Shown here one piece after another: positions 1 to 11,475 of a stretch of 64,000 bases of DNA. Every line of letters starts with the position of its first letter. The stretch's first letter is position 1. The DNA is from Quillaja saponaria (lineage: Eukaryota > Streptophyta > Magnoliopsida > Fabales > Quillajaceae), in the NCBI GenBank assembly GCA_029379385.1, contig CM055611.1:5518001-5582000 (forward strand). Reading direction: 5' to 3'. Made by a program: the position numbers and the translations under genes. The notes below the pieces were generated by a model. That model saw only the letters and a list, made by a program, of their open reading frames with translations. It was not told where the DNA came from and did not search any database.

Positions 1-1375
1 AGATGTGGTTAATAGAATTGAGCCAAGCAGTACAATAGTTTCTCATGCACTAACAGAGGTGATAAGAAATGTTTAATAGTATTGAATTTTATATATACTT
101 GTTGCTATTGAGAATTAACAATTTATTTGTTAATAGGTTAAAATTTTTCGAGAAGCCATTCATAGGTTTTCAAGTCAATTAGCTGTTAAAGGAAGAGAAA
201 AAATAGATGTAAGTAACTTGATCTTATTTAATAACTTTATTTCATTAATACAATTTTTAGTTAATGATATAATATTAATATATTTTTCACAACTAAATAG
301 TGATTTTGTATGGAATAGATGCTCCAAATTTGAGAAAGATTGCATTAAAAGTATTGTCACAGACAAGTTCATCTAGAGGGTGTGAAAAAATTGAAGTACA
401 TTTTGCTCTTATTCACACAAAAGTACGTAACTAACTTAACTATGAAAAACTAGAGAAGCTTATTTATGCACTAATACAACATGAGGTTGAAATTGAAGCA
501 TATTATGAAAGAGAAAAATAGGAAAAATTTTGATTTCAAAGTAATAGATTTAACCACTGTGTTTAAAGATAATGAAGGTCTTTCTGAATAGTTAGATGAT
601 CCCAGAGATATATTATTGGATGAATTTGATGGTTATGGCCAACCTACTAGGCCAAATGCTTATTTAGCCACTTTTACTAATCGTTGGTCAGACACACAAG
701 ATCAATCACAAGCATATGGTATGGGAATGCAAAAAAGAAGAACCCAAATAGCTGATAATGAAGATTTTGAAAATTTAATGAGAGGATCTCAACGTTGTTC
801 TAGGTATATATCTGTTCATGATGATGATGATGATGATGATGATAAAAGTGGTAGTGATAATAGTGGTGATAATGGAGATGAAGGTAATAATGAAGGAGAT
901 GGAGGACAATGCAACAGAGGTGGAAGTTCAGGTGTAGTATTATTTACTGAAGAGCAACGATTTAATTATTGTAATCAAGATACTGATAATGGGTATCGAC
1001 CATTACATGAAAATGAAAAGCGTTATGGTCGAAAGAAAAAAATAATGAAAGTTAAATGCGAAATGATGGAGATACAGTGATGGTGGATGCTGAAAGTTTG
1101 ACTTCAAACTTTTCCTCATTTCATTTGGGTAGAATAACATGCATAGAGATGATTCTTTTACTTATAGTTCTAGCTATGGATATTGGTCTCAACCATCTGG
1201 ATATGATGCTTCTAATTTCAATTATGGTTCATTATCCTCTAATTATGGCTATGATGCATCTTCTGTATATGATACATAATCATCATCTTCTCACTTTGGT
1301 TATTTTGCTACGCAAACTCAGAATTTTGGATACAATGTTGAAATTTTTTAGAAATATGTGAGGGAATATGAGACA
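1..1375 (+). pseudogene. hAT-superfamily transposase, C-terminal remnant
   Basis: Broken coding remnant of a hAT transposase of the DUF659/hAT-dimerisation type. Around 305-420 one frame reads YGIDAPNLRKIALKVLSQ followed by TSSSRGCEKIEVHFALIHTK, which is the conserved start of the hAT C-terminal dimerisation domain. After in-frame stops, 540-1080 gives the usual family tail: DLTTVFKDNEG, then LLDEFDGYGQP, and an Asp-rich run encoded by (GAT)n at about 820-845. A Ser/Gly/Tyr-rich tail follows to about 1370, also seen in plant hAT proteins. Upstream pieces (about 1-25 and 140-205) are consistent with earlier exons of the same domain. The catalytic N-terminal part lies left of the window. Several stops and frame changes mean it cannot make the protein. 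The family assignment is secure; exact exon limits are not. Confidence 0.75.
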
Positions 1376-1699
1376 CATTCTGTCATCACATGAGTATCAG
1401 TATTATAACTGTTGAACAATACTATTAATTTTCTCTTAGACAATTTCAATATTCTGGATATGCACTTGCTAGACACTCCACAGCTGGTTGGATGTGATTG
1501 TAATTTAATATTTTTCTTGAATTATTATGTTTGTGTTATGATTTTTACTTTGATATGTATTTATTAGTGCTCTATGTGCTAAATTATTCATGTTAGCTAC
1601 TTACAATTACTATAATATGTGTTTTATTACATGTTTCCATGTGTTTCCTAAGAAATTAGCATTTCTATGCCATTTTCATACTATTTTTCGAAATGAAAC
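1376..1699. other. AT-rich spacer
   Basis: AT-rich non-coding DNA between the hAT remnant and the first LTR-like repeat. It may hold the 3' untranslated end of the hAT element. I see no gene and could not identify a right terminal inverted repeat. Confidence 0.4.
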
Positions 1700-2640
1700 T
1701 TTGTTCCTTGGGCATGACTGGTTGGAGGATTGGGTAACCAACCCTCCACAACCTTAAATTCAAAACAATGAAACATACATGATTTTTGACTAAAACAAAG
1801 AATAAAAATAAGTTTTAGAAAACATAAATTAACTTTAAACATTTATTTACTGAAATGTATAACAAGTTACTAAAAAATTTCGCAAAGGTTTCCTGCAATG
1901 TGGAACATGCCCAAAAATACAAACATATAACCCTGGTTATATTGAACCAATTTACACAACATCAATATACATAGGGAGTTCTGCTCTATTTCAAACCACA
2001 ACAGTAAATGAACTGGGCTTTAACACATTACAAAATCAGAGACACAATCCCTAAAGTGATTGCAAACTTTAATCATTGACTTGAAGTATGAGATTCTGAA
2101 GTAATACCTTGTCGTGCATTATCAACAAGTCACAAGTTCATCGATGATGTATTCTGAAATCCTGTTACTAAAAAAAATATCAACATAATAGTGGTGAGTC
2201 TTACAGACTATACGAGTGAAAAATATATTTAAAAGGTACTAGCATCACTCAATACACGTATGTAATATATAGGTAATAAATATCAACATATCATAAATTA
2301 CAAAATAGCTAAGGTTACACATACACAATTACGGAAAACATAAAACTTAACAAGCACAATTTAAGTAGTACTCTCTATAATCTAATCAAAGCAATCAAAA
2401 TACACAAATGGCAAATGTAGTAACCCAGCCCTGCATATCATATATCCTCATATCGGGTATTTTTTTGGCCCACACACCAAATATATTTTCCTTACATAAT
2501 CTATCCTACTAAGCCTAAGCACTTAAATACTTTAAAACACTTCTCAAAATCATAATATCTCATAATATCCTAAATGAACCCAAATTCTATTTTGAAAGTA
2601 AAATCATTTTGAAGCAAAAATCTTTTTTATTAGCCCTTAT
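1700..2640 (-). repeat. Ty3/gypsy LTR-related copy, inverted
   Basis: On the minus strand this block matches 3210-4136 at roughly 80-85% by eye. Shared landmarks are the 'atgctagtacc' segment, the 'gggcatgttcca' segment, and the terminal 'ggttaccca..ccagtcatgcc' segment. The same family occurs at 4386-4761, 14.8-16.0 kb, 18093-18677 and in 23735-29063, where the ends are defined as TG...gtgtgaca. This copy faces the opposite way to the next one, so the two form a long inverted repeat. No coding capacity. Confidence 0.7.
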
Positions 2641-4136
2641 CAAGATTAACCTTTATTTTAAATGGTTTACTAGTGAAAGAGAAGTGATGGAAATGTGGGT
2701 TAAGTGGTTAATAAAAGGAAAATAAGGCATTTTATAAGTTAGAGAAATTCAATATTTTGAGTGTTTTTAGGGATGAATTAAATTAGGAGTTCTAAAGAGA
2801 AAATGTAGTTTTGGGATCTTAGGATTATATCTGGAAGTTTAGTAACTTGATTCAAAGTATATTTTTTTGTAGAGCTATTGGACTGCAGCTAGGTTCATGT
2901 AGGATTTTAGGCGAGCTCTAGTTAGTCCGGAAGACTTTGTCAGGGGTTTGATTGCTTTAATTGTTAGATTATATGAACAGGTGAATTCAAGAAGGAGCGA
3001 CGAATGGATTCTTATCATAGTGAGTGGAAAATATTGCTCTTTGGTTGCTAGATTATATTTGGTTATATGTTTTGTGTATCTTATGAATGTGTAATGCTAT
3101 GATTTTAGTTAATTGAATTAAGTGTTATATTGGTGATCTTAGCATAATAATTCAATTATATTTGACATGTGATTTTGTTTGTGTTTGATAAGCGCTAATC
3201 AAAATGATTTTAGTTCCGAAATGATTTTTACTTCCGAAATAGAATCCGGGTGCACCTAAGATATTCTGATTTTGAGAAGTGTTTTAAAATATTTGAATGC
3301 TTAGTCCTCGGTGTGATGAATTATGTATAGAGAATATATTTGGTGTGCAGGTGACAAATATGCTCGGTGGAGGGATATATAGTATATGGGACTGGATTAT
3401 TCTATTGACTCTTTGTGTGCTTTGATTACTTTGATTGTTTTGATTGTATTGAACATAATACTGATTGAATTGTGCTTGTTAAGTTTTATGTTTTCTATAA
3501 TTGTGTACGTGTAACCTTAGTTGTTTTTAAATTTATGGTATGTTGATATTAATTGCCTATGTATTATATATGTATATTGAGTGATGCTAGTACCATTTGA
3601 GCATGTTTTTCCACTCACTGAGTCTATGAGACTTACTACTATTCTGTTGATATTTTTTTTAGTAATAGAATTTTGGAACTCGTCATCGATGAGCTCGTGA
3701 CTTGTTAATAGTGTGCCAGAAGATATTGCTTCAGAATCTTATACTTCAAGTTAAGGATGAAAGTTTGTAGTCACTTTAGGGCTTGTGTGTTTGGTTTTGT
3801 ATTGTGTTATAGTCCAGTTCATTTGCTGTTGTGGTTTAAAGTGGAGCATAGCTGTCTGTGTATATTGATGTTGTGTAAACTAGTTAAATATAGCATAGTT
3901 ATATGTTTGTATTTTTGGGCATGTTCCATGTTGTAGGGAATATCTGTCAAAATTTTTAGTAAATTCTTATACATTTCAGTAAATAAACTTTTTAAGTTAA
4001 TTCATGTTTTCTAAAACTTACTTTTATTCTTTGGTTTAGTCACAAGTTATGTATGTTTCTTTGTTTTGAATTCAGGATTGCGGAGATTTGGTTACCTAAT
4101 TCTTTGGCCAATTATGCCTCTGTGTAGGGTATGACA
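2641..4136 (+). repeat. Ty3/gypsy LTR-related copy, forward
   Basis: Forward copy of the same LTR family. 2740-2940 matches about 25770-25990, and 3200-4136 matches about 26830-27215 plus 28478-29063 of the best-delimited copy. The right end reads 'gggtatgaca', corresponding to the family terminus 'gtgtgaca'. The left end is not clear, so this is probably a 5'-truncated LTR. Confidence 0.65.
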
Positions 4137-4385
4137 TAATGGTTTTTTCACAAATTTTTGGTAAGTCCTTTTTGTTATTAGACAACTGTAATCTGTCAAA
4201 TATGGACATCAACATCAATATTGAAGAAGCAGGCCCACCATTAAGAACATTGGGTTCTTTTGGTACGGTTTGTTGGTCATGCCCTTGACATTGGCGGCAT
4301 GTCAACAGCATGAGGAAAAACATGCAGTAAACAAGGATCAAAGCATAATAGGTGGTTGTAACAGTGATGATAGTATATGTTAGAT
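4137..4385. other. Short spacer between LTR copies
   Basis: Non-coding, with no recognised homology. It separates the end of the forward LTR copy from the next LTR remnant. Confidence 0.4.
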
Positions 4386-4761
4386 GCCATTAGAACACAT
4401 TGGCTAATTTGACATTTAGACATGGCATTGACATTGGCAGGTAGCTGACTTCACACTTAACATAGATGGCATATAGGCTATGTTGATTGAGTGGAGCTCC
4501 TTATGTATATTTTGTAAATTAGAGTAATATTTTGATTGTATTATTTAGAGATGTTTCACTTTATGGGAAAACTTTGCTAAAATTTTTGTAAAGTTATCCT
4601 TTTCGGTAAATATATGCATATACATATATACTTTTACAAAGGTTACTTAAACTTTTATTTTTAGTTAGTGTTTATGTGTGTTCTTTTGGTTTAAAGTTAA
4701 GGTTATGGGGGTTTGGATATCCATTCCTCTGACCGTTCATACCTTCATGTGGGGTGTGATA
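4386..4761 (+). repeat. 5' LTR remnant of the Ty3/gypsy element
   Basis: Matches the last part of the LTR family: 'gtggagctcc', then 'ttatgggg-gtttggatatcc', ending 'ccttcatgtggggtgtgata', which corresponds to the family end 'gtgtgaca'. It is followed immediately by a PBS-like sequence, which marks it as the 5' LTR. The left part of the LTR is missing. Confidence 0.65.
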
Positions 4762-4764
4762 AGT

Positions 4765-4776
4765 TAATATTAGAGC
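4765..4776 (+). other. Primer binding site (initiator-Met tRNA type), decayed
   Basis: Reads TAATATTAGAGC against the canonical plant PBS TGGTATCAGAGC. That is 9 of 12 matches, and the three changes are all G-to-A or C-to-T. It lies 3 bases after the LTR end. Confidence 0.6.
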
Positions 4777-4896
4777 TTGGTTTAAAGGTCCATGACTGCA
4801 ATTGTATGATGTGATTACTTTGTTCCTGCATGTTACCCGAGTATGTTAACTTAGTAATATGTCCTAATTCATCTTGAAACTTCAATTGATGATTCT

Positions 4897-5037
4897 TGTA
4901 GGGATTTTGATTATATCGGGCACAACAAAATTTAAAAAAAAAGTTTAGCATAATCAAATCTCTAGGATAATCTCTATTGTTTATGAACCAATATTTTTCT
5001 ATTAATCTTATAAATAGAATATTACCTCTTGAAGCAA
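4897..5037 (-). repeat. 3' LTR remnant of copia-1 (last 141 bp)
   Basis: Near-identical to 8018-8158 in the 5' LTR, diverging mainly in one A/T tract. It is fused directly to protease-coding sequence at about 5038-5040, which marks the internal deletion. Confidence 0.85.
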
Positions 5038-5040
5038 TCT

Positions 5041-6091
5041 TTAAGTTCTAATATTTTTCCAGATGGTAAAACTAAGCAATAGGTTCCTACAGCTAGTGCA
5101 ACAACTTTTGCTCCATTTCCTAGTCGCAAGTCCACTTCACCTTTGCTCAGCTTTCTACTTCTTCTCAGTCCCTGTATAGAATTGCAGATGTGACAACCAC
5201 TACTAGTATCTAATACCCATGAAGTAGAATCGTTAAGTTACTTAACTTCAATAACAAACATATGAGACATACCTTCAAAAGGTTTGTTCTTCAAACTTGC
5301 AAGATACTCCTTGCCATTTCTCTTCCAATTTCCATCCTTGCCACAATGGAAGTATTATCCCTTATCATTGGCCTTGGAAGGTTTCTTAATACCACCATTA
5401 GGTTTGTGTAACTTCTTTTTTTTCGAATCCTTCTTTTTAGAAGAACTCTTGCCCTTTTTGGACTTTGAAGAGCTACCTATATAATGTTGTTTTTCTCCTT
5501 CTTAATAGATGGTTCAGCAGTTTTCAACATGTTAACCAGTTCAAGAAGTGAAGCCTCTAGCTTGTTCATGTGAAATTTCATAACAAACTGCGAGTAAGTG
5601 TCAGGCAAAGATTGCAGGATCAAATTCGTGCATAACTCAGTGTCCATATTGAAGCCTAGTTCTTTTAACTGCTCAATATGTCCAATCATCTTTAATCCAT
5701 GTTCATAGACAGATGATTATTCAGTCATCTTAGCCCTGAAGAGCTCTCTAGATATCTGATATCTAGTTATGCGACTATGCTCATCATAAAGTTCATGTAC
5801 ATGCTTTATGATAGCTGAAGCATACTCCATCTTATCATGTTGCTTCTGAAGCTCATTTGACATAGATGCTTGCATGTAGCATACAACTTTTATATTATGC
5901 TCTTCCCATCTAAAATAGGCATCTTTTTCCTCAGCAGATGAATTCTCATCAGGAATTTTAGGAATAAGAGCCTTAAAGACATAACCCATCCTTTCGAAAT
6001 TGAGAACAATTCTCAAATTCCTAAGCCAATACATATAATTTGGTCCAATCAAGCGATTTATTTCTAAAATATGGGTAAGTGGGTTTGCCAT
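5041..6091 (-). pseudogene. copia-1 gag and start of protease, broken
   Basis: Starts at 6091 with MANPLTHILEINRLIGPNY, a common copia gag N-terminus, and runs 124 codons to 5717. One stop separates it from the next piece, 5689-5477 (HIEQLKELGFNMDTELCTNL, typical UBN2-type gag). After a Lys/Ser-rich linker comes a zinc-knuckle remnant, YFHCGKDGNWKRNGKEYL near 5310-5362. The first Cys is lost at a stop and the last Cys is Gly, so the CCHC knuckle is not functional. The protease start is seen as LDTSSGCHIC near 5170-5225 (family DTG/S), then LRLGNGAKVVALAVGTY. Coding stops at the deletion junction near 5040. No pol remains. Confidence 0.75.
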
Positions 6092-8002
6092 GGTGATCTA
6101 CAAATAATCAACAAATTATATTAGCATTTATTCAGATTATTAACTACTAAATAGATTTGGTCTTTTAATCTAAATGGTACATCCTACTATTCTCTTCGGT
6201 TTCCATTACCCTCTAAAAATAGAAAGCGAGAAATCCCGTTGGAAGGTTACTTAGCGGGGATTAAGATCCCATCATATATACAAATAGTCATGTGTTACAC
6301 AACAAACCAAAAGTATTTGATAGGTATCAACTATTATCAATTTCATCATATGAAATTCTTAATCATATTTAGCCCCTTAAAATTATGCAACCATGTGTAA
6401 CACAACAAATTACATAACTTTTAGTTAAGTTACTCCTACTATTCACAACAAGTTTATCCCAATATATATAATTCTTGTGTGACACAACAAAATTATATAA
6501 TCAAGATATCTCATAAGCATCTACTATGCATAGACAATACAAATTATCCCAGAATTGCAAATCATGTGTGACATATCAAATTTACAATCACAAGGTAATT
6601 TCTAATATTATCTATTATAGTGGAGGGCTACAAATTTCATTATTATAATGAATTTCATTACAACTTAATATTTCTATGTTTGATTAAGAGGGATTCTTGG
6701 TCAAATTTTAATATATTTAGGTCTCATCATGCATATATCATCTACGAGCTAGGTATGCATCAACATACATTTTAATATACATCTTATGCTAACATGGTGG
6801 ATGACTATGGACCTTTTCTAAGTGTGATTTACTCGAGCTATAAGTAAATCACTAGGAAATTCCTAGGTAAAATTATTACGTGAAAATATCCCATACATTC
6901 ATGGGTCTTCAATCTTTAAATATGATCCGCCGCCTTTCTTTAAAAAAATTCTATCCTATCCTAGTAATCTATACAAAGTATTTATTAAGAAACCTTGAAT
7001 CAAATTCAAGGGGAATTACATAAGAGGGAGATAGAAAATTACATTGAGAAATAAAATAGAAAGGTGAGGCATGCAAGCCCTATTTAAATATTACAACCCA
7101 AATAATTTTACAACCATTAAAAATAAGATAAAACCCATCACATAGATCTAATGTCCATTATCATCCACTAATCATCCATACAATCACATTGCATTAAATA
7201 AAAATAATAATAACTTGATTCCATTCTAATTGTGATTATGCATGAAGTTTCTTAATATCAAATGTTCATGGATTTCTCAAATCCTGGTAATATTGGATTT
7301 AAATAATAATCAATTATAATCCAATAAGGATTTTAATAAAAATAAGATAACTCTTATATTATTTTAATTAGAATCCTACTTCTACTAGTAGTATTAAAAT
7401 AAATTAACTCTTAATTTATTTTAATTAGAATTCCTAATGAAATAAAAAAACTCTTGTTTATATCAATTAGGATTCTATCCTTCCGATTAAAATAAAATAA
7501 CATTTATTTATTTTAATTAGAAAAAGAAATTGAGACTAGTATTTTAAAATAAAATAACACTTATTTAATTAATTAAGATTCTTCTAATCTTAATAATTTT
7601 GTTTCAAAAATTAAATTAAATAAATAAGAAGCCTAAAAGAATAAAGCAATATACATGACAGTGGCATATCCAACATGAAATGAATTGCCATTGATTATCA
7701 ACAATATTTACAGAATTGCCATCCATCATGGCAATTTTGTAACCATTCACGTTTTGTTATGTTTGTTTGTTTTTTTTTTTTTTTTGGGAATAATTCAACA
7801 ACTTTTAAACTAATGTTTAAATAACCAAGATTTATGAAATCTCAAAATTTAAACAATGTAAAATTTATGAAATCTCATTTCAATAAAATTATAAACATAA
7901 TCATCCAAATCTAATTAGGATAATTAAATCAAATTCATGCTATGAATCAAATTCATCATAATCACAATAATGGAATCAAATCAATTCATAAACTAATAGA
8001 GT
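6092..8002 (-). other. Long A/T-rich untranslated leader of copia-1
   Basis: About 1.9 kb between the PBS and the gag start with no coding signal. It contains a set of imperfect repeats built around 'atgtgtnacacaacaaa' (near 6283, 6390, 6474 and 6566; spacing roughly 85-105 bp) and simple A/T tracts around 7200-7650. Confidence 0.6.
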
Positions 8003-8016
8003 TGGCTCTGATACCA
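8003..8016 (-). other. PBS of copia-1
   Basis: Minus strand TGGTATCAGAGCCA, complementary to the 3' end of plant initiator tRNA-Met. It lies one base inside the LTR end. Confidence 0.9.
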
Positions 8017-8017
8017 C

Positions 8018-9683
8018 TATAGGGATTTTGATTATACCGAGCACAGCGAAATTTAAATATTTTTTTTTGGCATAATCAAATCTCTAGGATAATCTTTATT
8101 GTTTATGAACCAATATTTTTCTATTAATCTTATAAATAGAATATTACCTCTTGAAGCGATTAGGACGATCTTAACTTTTAATCCACAAGTTGTACAAGGT
8201 GTACAACTTCTAAGTATATCCACACCGAATGACTTGATCAAGATCTATGTGTTGGCTGCCAAAAATTTCCTTGTGTACTAGCAAAAGTGATGAGATTTTC
8301 TCACGTCTCATAAACACTCAGTTTGCCAATTAATTCTATACTGAGAATTTTGGCTCTCTGTTATATCTGAATAAAAGTTACGTACGTTACTTATAAGGTC
8401 TAACCTTATTTAAGTATGATATAACTGAACTCTAAATGATAAGATCAGATCTTATCTAGTAGAGACTTTTAGATAAAATAGGAAAATCTCATCAAAGTTA
8501 ATCCTATTTTAAATTTCAAATATCATTTGTTTGTAATTACATGAAAGTCCAAAACTTCTCTTAATCAAATTGCATCCATTTTTGTGTGATCCCTTAGGTT
8601 CATATTAAATTGGCAGTAGGCTACATTAACTTAATGTATTTTTCAATTAGATCCACATCTAATTAATTTAAATCAAAACTAATTTTGATTTACCCATTAA
8701 TGAGAATTAATTATTAAATTAATTTTTGCGTTACCTATAAGCCAAGATTGATGCCTAGCAGCATGTGATGACTACCCAGATAATATAAATATATTTGTGA
8801 ACCTTTCCATTGTTAGCTACATTGCAATTTAATCTTTCCGTCATTCAATGTTCCTGATTAAATTTAGAGTACGGATTAATGTCAAACTCTAAATTGTTTA
8901 ATATGATGTATCTATTTATAAGTCACAACTCATGTGGTGAAATTTAAATTCTCTAATCTAGTTTCACACCACCCTGGCCAGTGACTTTCTGAGTTATGTC
9001 TTAATTAGATAACATTGAACATTATCTTTCTTTACTGAGAGTGATAGATCCCTTATTGTACATTCATATACCTTTATACATAGATAGTCATACCCAACAT
9101 CTATCTCTGTATAACCCATGGTGAATTATATTTAGATAGTATCAAAGCATAATAACCAATGTACAAGGTATCTATGATGCCTCGGGTCTGAAGATCATTT
9201 GCACCACTACAACGAAGAACACTCATTGAAAACTATGTAAAAGTCCATATGAGTATTCTATGATCGAGTCAATTCAGTGAACTTGTTCTCTAACAAGCAC
9301 GTACATGTTTATTATAGTGTCAACTACACAAGTGATCATGAATCAATCACCCTCAACATTTGGGCTAATATAACATGTACTAATCTAACCGGATCATTAA
9401 TTCCCATTATTAATGATCCTATGATTAGGAATATTTAAGAACAAAGCTTAAGAAAATATATCTCATAAGCATGATCACATCATGGTTCTTATTTTCATTG
9501 CTTATATTTTATAGGATTTATCATGTTCATACTAAAGAATTAACTAGCAATTAAAGTACATGATAAATAATAATACCATATAATAATGAAACATATTCAT
9601 TTTATTAATAACTGAATAATGTATTTATAAGTAATATACCATAAAAATCTAATATCATTGGCTTGTAGGGCATACTATTAACA
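8018..9683 (-). repeat. 5' LTR of copia-1 (1,666 bp)
   Basis: Begins on the minus strand with TGTTAATAGTATGCCC and ends next to the PBS. The last ~141 bp are repeated at 4897-5037. Related LTR pieces occur at 19665-20513 and 27220-28472, so this is a multicopy family in the window. Short open frames inside it are not genes. Confidence 0.85.
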
Positions 9684-9775
9684 ATTCTACCATATATTGT
9701 TCTTTGTCTTATATGAAAAATGTATATTGAATTCGTTTGTGTTTGTTTTAAATACGATGAGGTGATGTAGCCGTG

Positions 9776-11020
9776 TTGCTGGTCATGGGAGCTGGCTCAG
9801 CCCAACTGACCACTAGTACTCAAGTGCCAATAATAAGAGGTCATGGTCATAGAGGACGTAGTAGAGGTAAAGCTATTAGACAAGTCGAAGCAGTGGCACC
9901 TTGTCCTAATATAAAACAGCTTGTGTAGGGACTAGATAGAGTTCATAAGACAGTGGGTGACTTAGTTGGAATCCTAGCTTAACAACAACCTCAACAAGAT
10001 TAACCACAACCTCTTCAAGTTCCCCATGCTCTGCCTCGATAAGAGGCAAATCCTCTAGTTTCAGCTCGGCAAGGTTAATGGGTGTTCGTGACATTACTTG
10101 ATTTTCAAAAAATATAGCCACGAAAGTTCTCTGGTGTGGATTTTATGCAGAATCCTTATACTTTCTTGGAAGAGTTTGACTGATTATATGTGGCATTAGG
10201 GTATGACCCTGTGCAGGCAGTGGAGTTAATCAGCTACCAGTTGCATTATATGGCATATGAATGGTGTAAAGTCTTGGTGTAACGCCGAACTGAGACAACT
10301 CTACTTACTTAGCCTGAGTTCATCAGAGATTTCATTGAACGTTTTCTACCTTAAAGCGTTAGAGATAAGTATGATCGGGATTTTAAGTAGCTGTTTTAGA
10401 CTAATGAAATGACAGTGTTGAAATAGGAGACTCAATTCACTAGATTGTCCCATTTTACTTCAAATATAGTGGCAACCAAGCAGATGAGAGTAAAGAGGTT
10501 TATTAATGGCTTAAGAGATTATTTATCTAGATTTTTAGATCAGTTCTTGTGACAGACACTACTACTTATACTCTAGCTGTGGATTTTGCTTATCAATTAG
10601 AAAATCGATACTTAGAAATATAGTCGGAGCGGGAGAGCCATAAAAAGTCTAGGCATGAGGGTCCTTCCACCTCAATGCCCAGTGGTTCTCGAAGGTCTGG
10701 AGGTAAATCTACTACAAGGCATTGTTCATCTTGAAGAAATTTCAAGTCAGGCAGATGTCAGATTAGACAGAGCTATGGAAGTTAGTCACAAATGGCATCA
10801 TCTAGTAGCCCCCCGAGCCTCAAAAGTTTTTGTGTACTCTAATTGTGGTGTTAAATACATAATACAATGTAGAAGAGAGTATGGTGTGTGCTTCAAGTAC
10901 GGTGCAATGGACCATCATATCAGAGATTGTTTGAAGATGCATGGGCAGTCTTTTTCGGGTCTGTCATCTCATTCAGTTTTAGGTGGATCTCCATTACCTC
11001 CTACTCCTACTAGATCTCAA
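9776..11020 (+). pseudogene. Ty3/gypsy gag, broken
   Basis: Recognisable gag in broken frames: RKFSGVDFMQNPYTFLEEFD near 10120-10180, then WCKVLV, FIRDFIERFLP, and MRVKRFINGLRDYLSRFLDQ near 10486-10545. From 10655 a longer open stretch leads to a zinc-knuckle remnant, CFKYGAMDHHIRDCLKMHG (about 10892-10947). The second Cys of the CCHC knuckle is Tyr, so metal binding would be lost. There are many in-frame stops upstream of 10655. The product would be the structural particle protein of the retroelement. Confidence 0.75.
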
Positions 11021-11470
11021 GGGGGTCATGGTACTTTTTCTAAAGGTTCTCCATCTTTGGGTCAGGATGCTCAGGCCTCGAATATAGTTGTGTCAGGTAT
11101 ATTGCTTGTTTGTTCAATTAATACTAAGATACTATTTGATCCTGGAGCTACTCATTCTTTTGTATCTTCGTACTTTGCTTCTTGTGTGAAGAAAGCACCT
11201 GAGCTTCTTGAGATTCCTTTAGTAGTTTCAACATCTTTGGGGGAAGTAATTCTTGCAAATAGATATATTTCATCTTGTGAAGTAGTAGTGGATAATGGGT
11301 TATGTTATGCGAATATGATAATATTAGACATGTTGGAATATGATATTATTCTATAAATAGATTGGTTGTCTAATTATCATACAATGGTGGATTGCCACGA
11401 AAAAAGTGCTAAGTTTAGCCTTCTTGGGAAGCCAACTTTTATTTTCTAGGAGATCGAAGTGAAATTTCAC
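11021..11470 (+). pseudogene. Ty3/gypsy protease, broken
   Basis: Aspartic protease fold recognised from KILFDPGATHSFVSSYFA (about 11128-11180). The family motif is D-S-G-A-T-H-S-F; the catalytic Asp is present but the following Ser is Pro. Further family blocks are PLVVSTSLGEV and MIILDMLEYDIIL, ending at a stop at 11356, then DWLSNYHTMVDC. It continues the gag frame without its own start, as expected for a gag-pol polyprotein. Confidence 0.75.
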
Positions 11471-11475
11471 CCAAT

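Larger units (their letters stand above)
4897..9683 (-). mobile_element. Ty1/copia retrotransposon (copia-1), internally deleted
   Basis: Both ends are readable. The left edge begins TGTAGGGATTTTG at 4897 and the right edge ends TATTAACA at 9683. They are flanked by perfect 5-bp target duplications ATTCT (4892-4896 and 9684-9688). On the minus strand the element runs 5' LTR (9683 to 8018), PBS, long leader, gag (from 6091), protease start (about 5050), then directly into the last 141 bp of the 3' LTR (5037 to 4897). The integrase, RT, RNase H and most of the 3' LTR are missing. The target duplication shows the deletion came after insertion. It sits in the leader of the Ty3/gypsy element. Confidence 0.85.

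Noticed and set aside
8053..8281. Overlapping 60-62 codon open frames on both strands
   Set aside because: They lie inside the copia-1 LTR end; no protein features.
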